5,016 bases of DNA from Lichenicola sp964242425 (GTDB taxonomy: Bacteria; Pseudomonadota; Alphaproteobacteria; Acetobacterales; Acetobacteraceae), in the NCBI GenBank assembly GCA_964242425.1, contig CAXTCK010000229.1, positions 1 to 5,016 on the forward strand. The letters run 5' to 3'. A program made the position numbers and the translations under genes. Below the pieces are notes generated by a model. That model was not told the origin of the DNA and did not search any database. It saw only the letters and a program-made list of their open reading frames with translations. Positions 1-5,016 of this stretch are shown in pieces. Numbering within the stretch: position 1 is the first letter of the stretch; each line of letters opens with the position of its first letter.

Positions 1-1
1 C

Positions 2-616
2 TGGGGTGGCTCCACCAGCGTCGGCAGCAACGCCATCCAGCTTGCGGTCGCTGCCGGCTATGCGGTGGTCGCGACCGCGTCGCCGCGAAACTTCGCCTAC
101 CTCCGGAGCCTCGGCGCCTTCCAGGTGCTGGACTACCGGAGCCCGACCGTCATACGCGACGCGATCCGGATGCTGGAATTCGGCAGGCTTGCGGGCGCGC
201 TGGCGATCGGGTCCGGATCGGCACGGGCCTGCGTGGCCATCGCCGGAGCCTGCAAGGGTTCGCGCCGCTTCGCGATGGTGACGCCCGGCGTGTCGTTCGA
301 CGCGGCACCTATCGGGTTCCGTCGCACGCCCTGGCTCGTGCCGACGCTGGCGCGTCTGCTGGCCGCGAACGCGTCACTCAGGCTCCGCGCGCGGCGGCGC
401 CGGGTGCGGACGAGCTTCGTCTGGGGCGGCGCGCTGGTCGACAACGCGGTCGGACCGATGATCTACGCCGACTATCTGCCGGGAGCGCTGGCGCAGGGAC
501 GGCACGTTCCGGCCCCGCCGCCGCTGATCGCGGGCGCTGGCCTTGCGGCGATCCCGGCCGCGCTCGCCCGCCTGGGGGCAGGCGTGTCGGCCCAGAAGAT
601 CGTGGTGACGCTGTGA
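2..616 (+). CDS. Zinc-binding alcohol dehydrogenase family protein (MDR superfamily), 5'-truncated by window edge
   Basis: This is the C-terminal 204 residues of a medium-chain dehydrogenase/reductase; the frame is open from base 2 and ends at TGA 614-616. The visible part opens in the Rossmann nucleotide-binding domain with WGGSTSVGSNAIQLA, the glycine-rich loop that binds NAD(P)H in this family. It is followed by a second-strand segment (GYAVVATASP) and by LGAFQVLDYRSP, the usual 'LGA..v.DY' element. The end, with IYADYLPGALAQGRHVPAPPP and the terminal GVSAQKIVVTL, matches the usual C-terminus of the quinone-oxidoreductase/enoyl-reductase-like 'zinc-binding alcohol dehydrogenase' group. Such proteins are usually about 340-350 residues, so roughly 140 N-terminal residues (the GroES-like catalytic domain) lie outside the window, and zinc ligands cannot be checked. 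It is probably a cytosolic NAD(P)H-dependent oxidoreductase; its substrate cannot be predicted. It overlaps the next gene by 4 bp, suggesting cotranscription. Confidence 0.88.
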   Translation, partial: WGGSTSVGSNAIQLAVAAGYAVVATASPRNFAYLRSLGAFQVLDYRSPTVIRDAIRMLEFGRLAGALAIGSGSARACVAIAGACKGSRRFAMVTPGVSFDAAPIGFRRTPWLVPTLARLLAANASLRLRARRRRVRTSFVWGGALVDNAVGPMIYADYLPGALAQGRHVPAPPPLIAGAGLAAIPAALARLGAGVSAQKIVVTL

Positions 617-1332
617 GCGCCACGCTTGATGCCCCGCCCGGCGACGCGGACTCCACCGAGCCTGGATCGTTTGGGGAGCCTGGATCGTTTGGCGGATTCC
701 GCCGGGTAGCGTGGCTCGGGATGGCGCTGCTGAGTGCTGGCGTCGCGCTCGTCTCCTACCGCTACGTTGCGCATGTCGGGATGACGCCCCCCAACATCGC
801 GGCGAACCGCTTCGTCCGGCCGTGGATCGTCATCCATGCCGGCGGTGCGGCGACGGCGCTGCTGGTCGGCCCGCTGCAGTTCCTGCCCGGGCTCAGGCGT
901 CGCCGTCCGAGGCTGCACCGCTGGCTCAGGCGTGCCTATGTCGCCGGATGCGGCGCGGGCGGCGCGGGCGGCGCGGCCGTCAGGGTGCTGGCGGCAGGAA
1001 CGGTCGCCGGACCGGTCGCAGCGGCGAGCTTTGTCACGCTCGACCTTTGGTGGCTCGCGTCGACGGCGATCGGAACGGCGGCGGCCGTGACTGGTCATGT
1101 CGCCGCGCACTGGCGCTGGATGATCCGTTCGTTCGCGCTCACGGTTGGCGCGGTGACGCTGCGGCTCTACCTGCCGATATCCATGATGCTGGGCATCGAC
1201 TTCCTTGTCGCCTACCGCGCGACCTCGTGGCTGGCATGGGTGCCCAACGCGGCGGCAGCGGACCTGTATCTCCACCGGCACATGCGACCGGCCGGGCTTC
1301 GGCCACCAACAGGATCCACCAGGGCAAGCTGA
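613..1332 (+). CDS. DUF2306 domain-containing integral membrane protein
   Basis: A 239-residue protein starts at GTG 613, inside the GTGA overlap with the preceding stop codon; that overlap, rather than a strong ribosome-binding site, is the reason for this start. The family hallmarks are in order: a first membrane segment at about residues 33-54, IHAGG (74-78) leading into LLVGPLQF (83-90), then an arginine-rich stretch and LHR (101-103). A glycine/alanine-rich segment (about 111-165) and HWRWMIRSFALTVGAVTLRLYLP (166-188) follow; the last is the most diagnostic DUF2306 motif. Conserved histidines 75, 102 and 166 suggest a polytopic membrane protein with a possible redox or metal role, but the family's function is not known. 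One deviation is HW in place of the more usual HR before the WMIRS motif. Residues 16-27 are a duplicated EPGSFG hexapeptide. A later start at ATG 721 would remove the duplication but would also cut off much of the first membrane segment. Confidence 0.85.
   Translation: MSATLDAPPGDADSTEPGSFGEPGSFGGFRRVAWLGMALLSAGVALVSYRYVAHVGMTPPNIAANRFVRPWIVIHAGGAATALLVGPLQFLPGLRRRRPRLHRWLRRAYVAGCGAGGAGGAAVRVLAAGTVAGPVAAASFVTLDLWWLASTAIGTAAAVTGHVAAHWRWMIRSFALTVGAVTLRLYLPISMMLGIDFLVAYRATSWLAWVPNAAAADLYLHRHMRPAGLRPPTGSTRAS
658..693 (+). repeat. 18-bp tandem direct duplication inside the DUF2306 coding sequence
   Basis: Two adjacent 18-bp units (658-675 and 676-693) read GAGCCTGGATCGTTTGGG and the same with a final C. 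They differ only at the last base, a synonymous glycine position. Each unit encodes EPGSFG, giving two consecutive hexapeptides at residues 16-27, just before the first membrane segment. The length is a multiple of three, so the frame is preserved. The near-identity suggests a recent slippage or unequal-exchange duplication in a tolerant cytoplasmic or periplasmic tail. Confidence 0.93.
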
Positions 1333-1366
1333 CCAGCCGTGCCGGAAAACAGGTGTGGGCCTCGTG

Positions 1367-1413
1367 CCGCTTCATCGGTGTCCGCTCGCCTCGCCGTGCT
1401 CCTTGAAGCGGAC
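1367..1413. terminator. Possible terminator hairpins between convergent genes
   Basis: The 87-bp gap between the DUF2306 stop and the stop of the opposing LysR gene contains two overlapping inverted repeats. CCGCTTCA (1367-1374) pairs with TGAAGCGG (1404-1411), leaving a 29-nt loop. GTCCGCT (1380-1386) pairs with AGCGGAC (1407-1413), leaving a 20-nt loop. They share the same right arm and so exclude each other. The position suits a bidirectional terminator. The loops are long and no U-tract follows on either strand, so this is only a weak candidate. Confidence 0.22.
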
Positions 1414-1419
1414 CGGCCA

Positions 1420-2316
1420 CTACAGGACCATCTGTGGAACGAGCACCTCCTCAAGCCAGTCGATGAACACCCGAAGCCGCGCCGGCACGATCCGGGTGCG
1501 CGGATAAAGCAACGAGACCGGCAGGGGCGGCGGCCGATACGCGCGCAGCACCTCGACCATGGCCCCCGTCCGCAGGTCGTCGGCAAACCGGATCAGCGGC
1601 AACTGCACCAGCCCGAAGCCCAGTTGCGCAAAGGTGGCGCAGCTGTCCGCGCTGGAGGCGCTCACCCGCACCGGCAGCAGGTAGTCCCGTGTTCGACCGT
1701 CGACCGTCAGCTCGAGCGGCAGCACCCCGCCGGTTCGCGAGGAAACGAACCCGACCATCTGGTGTCCGTCCAGCTCGTCCGGTGAGCGCGGCTCGCCGTG
1801 CCGCGCGAGATAGCCGGGGCTCGCACACGTGATCTCGGGCAGCACGCCGAGCCGGCGCACCATGAGGTCGCCCTGATCGGTTTCTCCGCCCCGGATCACG
1901 CAGTCGACACCTTCGCCGACGAGGTTCACCAGGCGGTCGCCCTCGCTGAGATGGAACTGCAGCCCGGGATGTCTCGCGAGAAAGCCCGGAAGGGCGGGCA
2001 GCAGCCAGGTGCGGGCGAACTGCGCGCTGGTGTCCACCCGCAGCACGCCGGTCGCGACCCTGCCTCGCAACGCCACCTCGACCGCGTCCATCTCGCCCAG
2101 CACGGCGACACAGTGGCGGTAGAAGCCTTCGCCCTCGTCGGTCGGCCCGACGTGACGCGTGGACCGGCGCAGCAGCGTGGTGCCGAGTGCCGCTTCCAGC
2201 GCTTTTATGCCTGCCGTGGCACTCGACCGGGGCAGGCCGAGGTCGGAGGCGGCGGCACGGAAACTGCGCCGCTCCACCACCCGCACGAAGAGTCGCATCG
2301 CGGACAGCCTATCCAT
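1420..2316 (-). CDS. LysR family transcriptional regulator
   Basis: A 298-residue protein (stop TAG at 1420-1422) has the standard LysR length and layout. The N-terminal winged helix-turn-helix covers about residues 1-62: MDRLSAMRLFVRVVE, then the HTH SFRAAASDLGLPRSSATAGI (18-37), then LEAALGTTLLRRSTRHVGPTDEG (40-62). The remainder, from about residue 88 (TGVLRVD), is the periplasmic-binding-protein-like effector domain, including the segments LLPALPGFLARHPGLQ and GEGVDCVIRGG. It acts in the cytoplasm as a DNA-binding regulator with an unknown small-molecule effector. The frame stays open upstream to 2571, but that would add 85 residues with no LysR homology that overlap the neighbouring SDR gene. 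ATG 2316 puts the conserved MDRL start at residue 1; ATG 2298 (MRLFVRV) is the alternative. The upstream ribosome-binding site is weak (AGGCGA about 11 nt before the start). The gene is divergent from the SDR gene, its likely target. Confidence 0.93.
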   Translation of the reverse strand: MDRLSAMRLFVRVVERRSFRAAASDLGLPRSSATAGIKALEAALGTTLLRRSTRHVGPTDEGEGFYRHCVAVLGEMDAVEVALRGRVATGVLRVDTSAQFARTWLLPALPGFLARHPGLQFHLSEGDRLVNLVGEGVDCVIRGGETDQGDLMVRRLGVLPEITCASPGYLARHGEPRSPDELDGHQMVGFVSSRTGGVLPLELTVDGRTRDYLLPVRVSASSADSCATFAQLGFGLVQLPLIRFADDLRTGAMVEVLRAYRPPPLPVSLLYPRTRIVPARLRVFIDWLEEVLVPQMVL

Positions 2317-2325
2317 CCGGGATTG

Positions 2326-2340
2326 TTCGCCTGGATGGAA
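2326..2340. promoter_or_regulatory. Candidate LysR-type operator (TTC-N9-GAA, T-N11-A core)
   Basis: TTCGCCTGGATGGAA is a short dyad with TTC and GAA arms around nine bases. T2327 and A2339 form the T-N11-A spacing typical of LysR boxes, in the same register as the ATC-N9-GAT form known from nod boxes. It begins 10 bp upstream of the LysR start codon, where binding would favour autorepression. The arms are only three bases long, so a chance match is quite possible. Confidence 0.3.
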
Positions 2341-2379
2341 TGGTGATGGCAAGTACAACGCGATTGCCCGAGGCAGGCT

Positions 2380-2392
2380 GAACGGCCAGTTC
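2380..2392. promoter_or_regulatory. Short inverted repeat GAAC-N5-GTTC upstream of SDR gene
   Basis: GAACGGCCAGTTC at 2380-2392 is a perfect 4-bp dyad with a 5-bp spacer, 30 bp before the SDR start codon. It could be an operator half of the divergent region or an element of the SDR leader. It does not match the T-N11-A spacing, and dyads of this size arise by chance. Confidence 0.2.
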
Positions 2393-2422
2393 CCTTGCTG
2401 ACCAGAAAGGGAAACCCATCCA

Positions 2423-3190
2423 ATGAGCCAGACACAGGAAACCATCGCCCTGATCACCGGCGGAAGCCGTGGCCTCGGCCGCAGCATGGCCGAACATCTG
2501 GCGCGTGCCGGCGCGGACGTGATCATCACCTGGCGTGCGCGCCAGGAGGAAGCGGACGCGGTGGTGCGCACCGTCGAAGCCGCCGGTCGCCGCGCCGTTG
2601 CCCTTCAACTCGACGCCGGCGACACCACGACGTTTCCTGCCTTCGCCGAACGCCTGGCCGAGACGCTCGACCGGGGATGGGGCCGCAAGACTTTCGACGT
2701 GCTGGTCAACAATGCCGGCACCAGCCTGCACAACTCGATCGCCGAAACGACCGAGGAAGAGTTCGACGCGGTCATGACGGTGCACCTCAAGGGCCCGTAC
2801 TTCCTGACGCAGCGCCTGCTGCCGTTGCTTGCGGACGGCGCCCGCATCCTGAACATCTCGAGCGGCCTTGCACGCTTCTCCTTTCCGGGCTCCTCCGCCT
2901 ACGCCATGATGAAGGGCGGCATCGAGGTTTTCACCCGCTACCTGGCTGCCGAGCTTGGGTCGCGCGGCATCACCGCGAACACGCTGGCGCCTGGGGCAAT
3001 CGAGACGGATTTCAGCGGCGGCATCGTGCGCGACAACCCGGACGTCAACCGCATGGTTTCGGAGAACACGGCACTTGGTCGTCCAGGCCGCGTGTCCGAC
3101 ATCGGTCCGATCGTCGCGGCACTCGTTTCGGCGGATAATCGCTGGATCAACGGCCAGCGGATCGAAGCCTCGGGCGGCATGCGTCTTTGA
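2423..3190 (+). CDS. SDR family NAD(P)-dependent oxidoreductase (classical short-chain dehydrogenase)
   Basis: This 255-residue protein has the usual length of a classical SDR and is expected to be a cytosolic, probably tetrameric dehydrogenase or reductase. In order it shows the cofactor loop TGGSRGLG (residues 12-19), the NNAG motif (96-99), the catalytic serine in ISSG (S147) and the YAMMK active-site pair (Y160, K164). The post-catalytic APGAIETDF (189-197) and the C-terminal INGQRIEASGG (242-252) also fit. Arg16 in the glycine loop and TWRAR after the second strand, with no acidic residue there, favour NADP(H) over NAD(H). The position that is Asn in the classical catalytic tetrad is His121 (TVHLKGPYF). 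The start at ATG 2423 is backed by AAGGG 11 nt upstream. The gene is divergent from the LysR regulator, which probably controls it. The substrate cannot be predicted; 3-oxoacyl-ACP-reductase-like names would be over-specific. Confidence 0.93.
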   Translation: MSQTQETIALITGGSRGLGRSMAEHLARAGADVIITWRARQEEADAVVRTVEAAGRRAVALQLDAGDTTTFPAFAERLAETLDRGWGRKTFDVLVNNAGTSLHNSIAETTEEEFDAVMTVHLKGPYFLTQRLLPLLADGARILNISSGLARFSFPGSSAYAMMKGGIEVFTRYLAAELGSRGITANTLAPGAIETDFSGGIVRDNPDVNRMVSENTALGRPGRVSDIGPIVAALVSADNRWINGQRIEASGGMRL

Positions 3191-3460
3191 AAGCTGATAC
3201 CTAAGGAAAGCTGGCACCCAGGGCGCGAGAAACGGCTGCAGGCCGAGCGCTTCGGCCGACTCTCGCGGCGGTTCTTCACGGCTCCTCCGTGCAGGATGCC
3301 TGCCCTGGTCACAATGGCTGGCTGATTGGAGCTGGTGAGGGACTCATAACCAGCGCCGACGTTCGCGGGCGGCATGGCTTCTGCCTCAGGCCATCCCACT
3401 GGTTCGGGGCATCGATGTCAGCCGCTGCCGCCGGCTGCCGATTGCCGGTCGTTTTCCTGG
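3191..3460. other. Non-coding gap downstream of SDR gene with several hairpins
   Basis: No frame on either strand in this stretch gives a protein I recognise. Besides the hairpin at 3224-3267 it holds a small inverted repeat CACGG-N5-CCGTG (3277-3291). It also holds a bulged hairpin at 3331-3354, in which GCTGG pairs with CCAGC and the inner TGAG pairs with CTCA around a 3-nt loop. The rest (about 3355-3460) shows nothing I can interpret and may be decayed sequence that belonged with the adjoining anti-sigma remnant. Confidence 0.5.
3224..3267 (+). terminator. Candidate transcription terminator / stable hairpin after SDR gene
   Basis: Thirty-three bases after the SDR stop codon there is a nested inverted repeat. 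The outer arms CGCGAGA (3224-3230) and TCTCGCG (3261-3267) enclose the inner arms GGCCGA (3241-3246) and TCGGCC (3252-3257), with a 5-nt loop. The position and G+C-rich stems suit termination of SDR transcription. The downstream tract (GCGGTTCTT) is only mildly U-rich, so this is not a textbook intrinsic terminator; it may instead stabilise the 3' end of the mRNA. Confidence 0.42.
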
Positions 3461-3806
3461 TCAAGTCCGTGCACCCATCTGGTCGCGCACCCGGTCGGAA
3501 GGCATGCAGGGAGGAAGCCCGCCGAGCGGCCCGGCTGACGCCGAGCCCGGCGTGCGTCCAAGCGCAGCCGGCTGTTGCTGCGGTCTCGACCGGCCGCATC
3601 GTGGCCGTGCATGGACGCACGAACAGGCTGATGCGTCCGCCGTGCCAGTCGCCGTAGAGGAACATGCAGCCCGCTCCCTGCGCGGTGGCGACGATGCGTC
3701 CATCCATGAAGCTGTAGCCGGATCTGGACAGGTCGGGCGGTGCCACAGCCCGGCTCAGGCGTTGGGGTGGAGAACACCTCGCAGGCGGACGTTGCCTCCC
3801 GGCCAC
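3461..3806 (-). pseudogene. Decayed anti-sigma factor gene, C-terminal remnant with frameshift
   Basis: Read from 3764 downward on the minus strand, one frame gives RLSRAVAPPDLSRSGYSFMD, GRIVATAQGAGCMFLYGD and GGRISLFVRP, with ETAATAGCAWTHAGLGVS further on. This pattern (a..PDLs..Gy.f.gGR......g...mflY.d..g.r..lfvRp) is typical of the C-terminal, extracytoplasmic part of ECF anti-sigma factors. The frame then runs off after SSLHA (3503). The expected ending SDRVRDQMGART plus a stop lies one base out of frame, at 3499-3461. Dropping one C at 3501-3502 rejoins them as LHASDRVRDQMGART. Upstream of about 3764 none of the three frames gives a membrane segment or the N-terminal zinc-finger-like domain, although a short PGRRLAVAG near 3819-3793 faintly recalls it. 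No sigma-factor gene is adjacent. The 120 bp from 3807 to 3926 show no other gene. I infer a truncated, frameshifted relic; a working short protein is unlikely. Confidence 0.62.
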
Positions 3807-3926
3807 GGCGAGGCGTCGGCCCGGACGGAGCGGGTCGGGGGATCCAGGCTTCTCGGTGACGCGCAGGGACCTGCCGATGAGGGCGCGAGGCCTGGATGCC
3901 TCCTCCTTCCCTTGGAACGCCCACCT

Positions 3927-5016
3927 CTACTCGGCTACCGGCTCTGGCGCACTCTGTCTCACCTTCACCGCTGGCACCAGCGTGGCAAGCAGCAGGGTCA
4001 GCACGGTCATCGCGAAGACCGCCCAGAAGGTGAGATGCAGCGACTGCCCTAACGAGGCGCGCAAGGCGCTGCCGCCCGTGGCCTGGCCTGGATGGTCGAG
4101 CAGCTGTCGGATGGCTTCGAATTCGGCTGCACCGCTACCGCCGTGGCGCGCGAGGCTGAGGTTCAGCACGCCACCCAGCACGGTGGCGCCGAGCGTGCTT
4201 CCAAGGTTGCGCGAGAAGATGTTGGATGCGGTAGCCGAGCCGCGTTCCGCCCAGCCGACGCTGTCCTGGATCAGCACGATCGCTGCGGTGCTGAGGAACC
4301 CCATTCCAAGTCCCATCACCAACGAGCCGCCACCCGCCACCGCCGGCGCCGCACCGGGCGTCAGGACAAGAAAAGCCAGCGCCCCGACCGGAAGCAGCGC
4401 CGCACCGAAAAGCAGGGTGGCACGCAGGCCGAAGCGGCGAAAATTGCGCGCCGCCACCGTGGCTCCGATGGGCCAGCCGAGCACCATGGCGGTCAGCGCG
4501 AATCCCGCGACCAGCGGCGATCGGCCCATCACCCCCTGGACGAACATGGGCAGGAAGGTGGTCAGGCCGATGATCGCCATGCCGCTGAGCAGGGTCGTGA
4601 TGTTGGTCGCGGCGATGGCGCGCCGTCCCCACAGCGAGAAGGCGAGCATGGGGTCGCGCGCACGCCGCTCCGCCCAAACGAACAACGCCGCGCCGAGCAG
4701 GAAGATGCCGGCACTCCAGAACGCCGTCTGGCTGCCGCCGATGGTGCCGGCCTCCGTGATGGCCAGCATCAGGGCCGCGATCGTCACGGCGAACGAGGCT
4801 GCCCCCGCCACGTCCAGGTTGCGGATCCTGCTTGCCACGTTCTCGCGCAGAAAGACGGTGAAGCCCGCTGCCGCTGCCAGGCCGATCGGGAGATTGATCC
4901 AGAATATCCAGCTCCAGCTCAGATGCTGGATGATCAGCCCGCCCGTCAGTGGGCCGACCACCGACGAGATGCCCCATACGCTGGCCAGCCAGCCCTGGAT
5001 CCGCCCCCGCTCCTCG
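3927..5016 (-). CDS. MFS transporter, DHA2 (EmrB/QacA-like) drug exporter, N-terminus beyond window edge
   Basis: The visible 362 residues, ending at TAG 3927-3929, are the C-terminal three quarters of a proton-driven multidrug exporter of the 14-TMS DHA2 group in the inner membrane. The frame is open to the window edge (first whole codon at 5015). It begins EERGRIQGWLASVWGISSVV, then GPLTGGLIIQHLSW and WIFWINLPIGL. The GPLTGG stretch is motif C of drug:H+ antiporters, and the W-IFWINLPIG signature is characteristic of EmrB/QacA proteins. About ten further hydrophobic segments follow; GWAERGSATASNIFSRNLGSTLG lies between late helices and resembles the usual 'R..g.asa......r..Ggs.G' loop. The tail VKVRQSAPEPVAE is cytoplasmic. 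Family members are about 470-500 residues, so roughly 110-130 residues are missing. An internal GTG at 4961 is not the real start, because conserved sequence continues upstream of it. No partner adaptor (EmrA-like) gene is visible; it would have to lie upstream. The substrate is unknown. Confidence 0.92.
   Translation of the reverse strand, partial: EERGRIQGWLASVWGISSVVGPLTGGLIIQHLSWSWIFWINLPIGLAAAAGFTVFLRENVASRIRNLDVAGAASFAVTIAALMLAITEAGTIGGSQTAFWSAGIFLLGAALFVWAERRARDPMLAFSLWGRRAIAATNITTLLSGMAIIGLTTFLPMFVQGVMGRSPLVAGFALTAMVLGWPIGATVAARNFRRFGLRATLLFGAALLPVGALAFLVLTPGAAPAVAGGGSLVMGLGMGFLSTAAIVLIQDSVGWAERGSATASNIFSRNLGSTLGATVLGGVLNLSLARHGGSGAAEFEAIRQLLDHPGQATGGSALRASLGQSLHLTFWAVFAMTVLTLLLATLVPAVKVRQSAPEPVAE

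Larger units (their letters stand above)
2317..2422. promoter_or_regulatory. Divergent promoter region between LysR regulator and SDR genes
   Basis: These 106 bp must hold the promoters of both divergent genes. The SDR ribosome-binding site is visible as AAGGG at 2407-2411, 11 nt before its ATG. I see no clear sigma-70 -35/-10 pair. TACAAC (2354-2359) is a passable -10 for the SDR direction but lacks a well-spaced -35, as is common for promoters that need a LysR activator. The region also holds two short dyads, described separately. Confidence 0.6.

Noticed and set aside
472..1281. 269-codon open frame on the minus strand
   Set aside because: It is rich in Arg, Pro and Gln, as expected for an antisense shadow of the GC-rich dehydrogenase and DUF2306 genes.
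1798..2346. 182-codon open frame on the plus strand
   Set aside because: It is antisense to the LysR gene, has no recognisable domain, and is explained by high G+C content.
2317..2571. N-terminal extension of the LysR reading frame to 2571
   Set aside because: It adds 85 residues without LysR features and overlaps the start of the SDR gene on the other strand; ATG 2316 gives the canonical MDRL start and a typical length.
3331..3360. tRNA-like segment with an anticodon-loop-like CTCATAA
   Set aside because: The flanking bases do not form a 5-bp anticodon stem, and there is no acceptor stem, T arm or GTTCGA-type loop at the right spacing.
3841..3850. Inverted copy of AGCCTGGATC, also found twice at 658-693
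   Set aside because: It is only 10 bp, the flanks do not match, and similar CCTGGAT words occur elsewhere in the window; it is probably chance rather than a dispersed repeat.
3504..4052. 182-codon open frame on the plus strand across the gap and the MFS 3' end
   Set aside because: The composition is low in hydrophobic order and lacks any family pattern; the opposite strand carries the recognisable anti-sigma and MFS sequences.
4959..4961. GTG at 4961 as the MFS start
   Set aside because: Family-typical sequence (ERGRIQGWLASVWGISS) continues upstream in frame to the window edge, so the gene is truncated by the window, not started here.
1..5016. An undescribed defence, mobile or biosynthetic system
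   Set aside because: All four intact or partial gene families apart from DUF2306 are well known, no nuclease, polymerase, toxin or recombinase signature is visible, and no repeat array or attachment site was found.

Overview
The window is G+C-rich throughout (about two thirds by eye), with strong G/C bias at third codon positions. Its protein families are common in free-living, high-GC Proteobacteria. An alphaproteobacterium, perhaps of the Acetobacteraceae or Rhizobiales type, is the best guess, but no marker gene fixes the taxon. The DNA looks like ordinary chromosome of a metabolically versatile bacterium. I see no transposase, integrase, phage gene, CRISPR array, rRNA or tRNA.

Layout. 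(1) Positions 2-1332, plus strand: the 3' part of a zinc-type medium-chain dehydrogenase/reductase gene overlaps by 4 bp the start of a DUF2306 membrane-protein gene, so the two look like the end of an operon. The DUF2306 gene carries a small in-frame tandem duplication near its start. (2) Positions 1420-3190: a LysR-family regulator on the minus strand is divergent from a short-chain dehydrogenase/reductase (SDR) on the plus strand. The 106-bp region between them holds a candidate LysR-type operator. This is the classical arrangement of a regulator beside its target. (3) Positions 3191-3926: 736 bp with no intact gene. It contains hairpins just downstream of the SDR gene and, on the minus strand, a remnant of an anti-sigma-factor gene whose C-terminal end is split by a single-base frameshift. 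(4) Positions 3927-5016, minus strand: most of a DHA2-type (14-TMS, EmrB/QacA-like) major facilitator drug exporter. Its N-terminal part lies beyond the window edge.

How the genes may work together: the LysR protein probably controls the SDR gene and itself. The dehydrogenase, SDR and exporter genes would suit a redox or xenobiotic-response neighbourhood, but only the LysR-SDR link is supported by layout. I found no convincing undescribed multi-gene system. The points most worth a second look are the decayed anti-sigma gene and the structure of the gap around it, the 18-bp coding duplication, the operator candidates, and the His in place of the usual Asn of the SDR catalytic tetrad.
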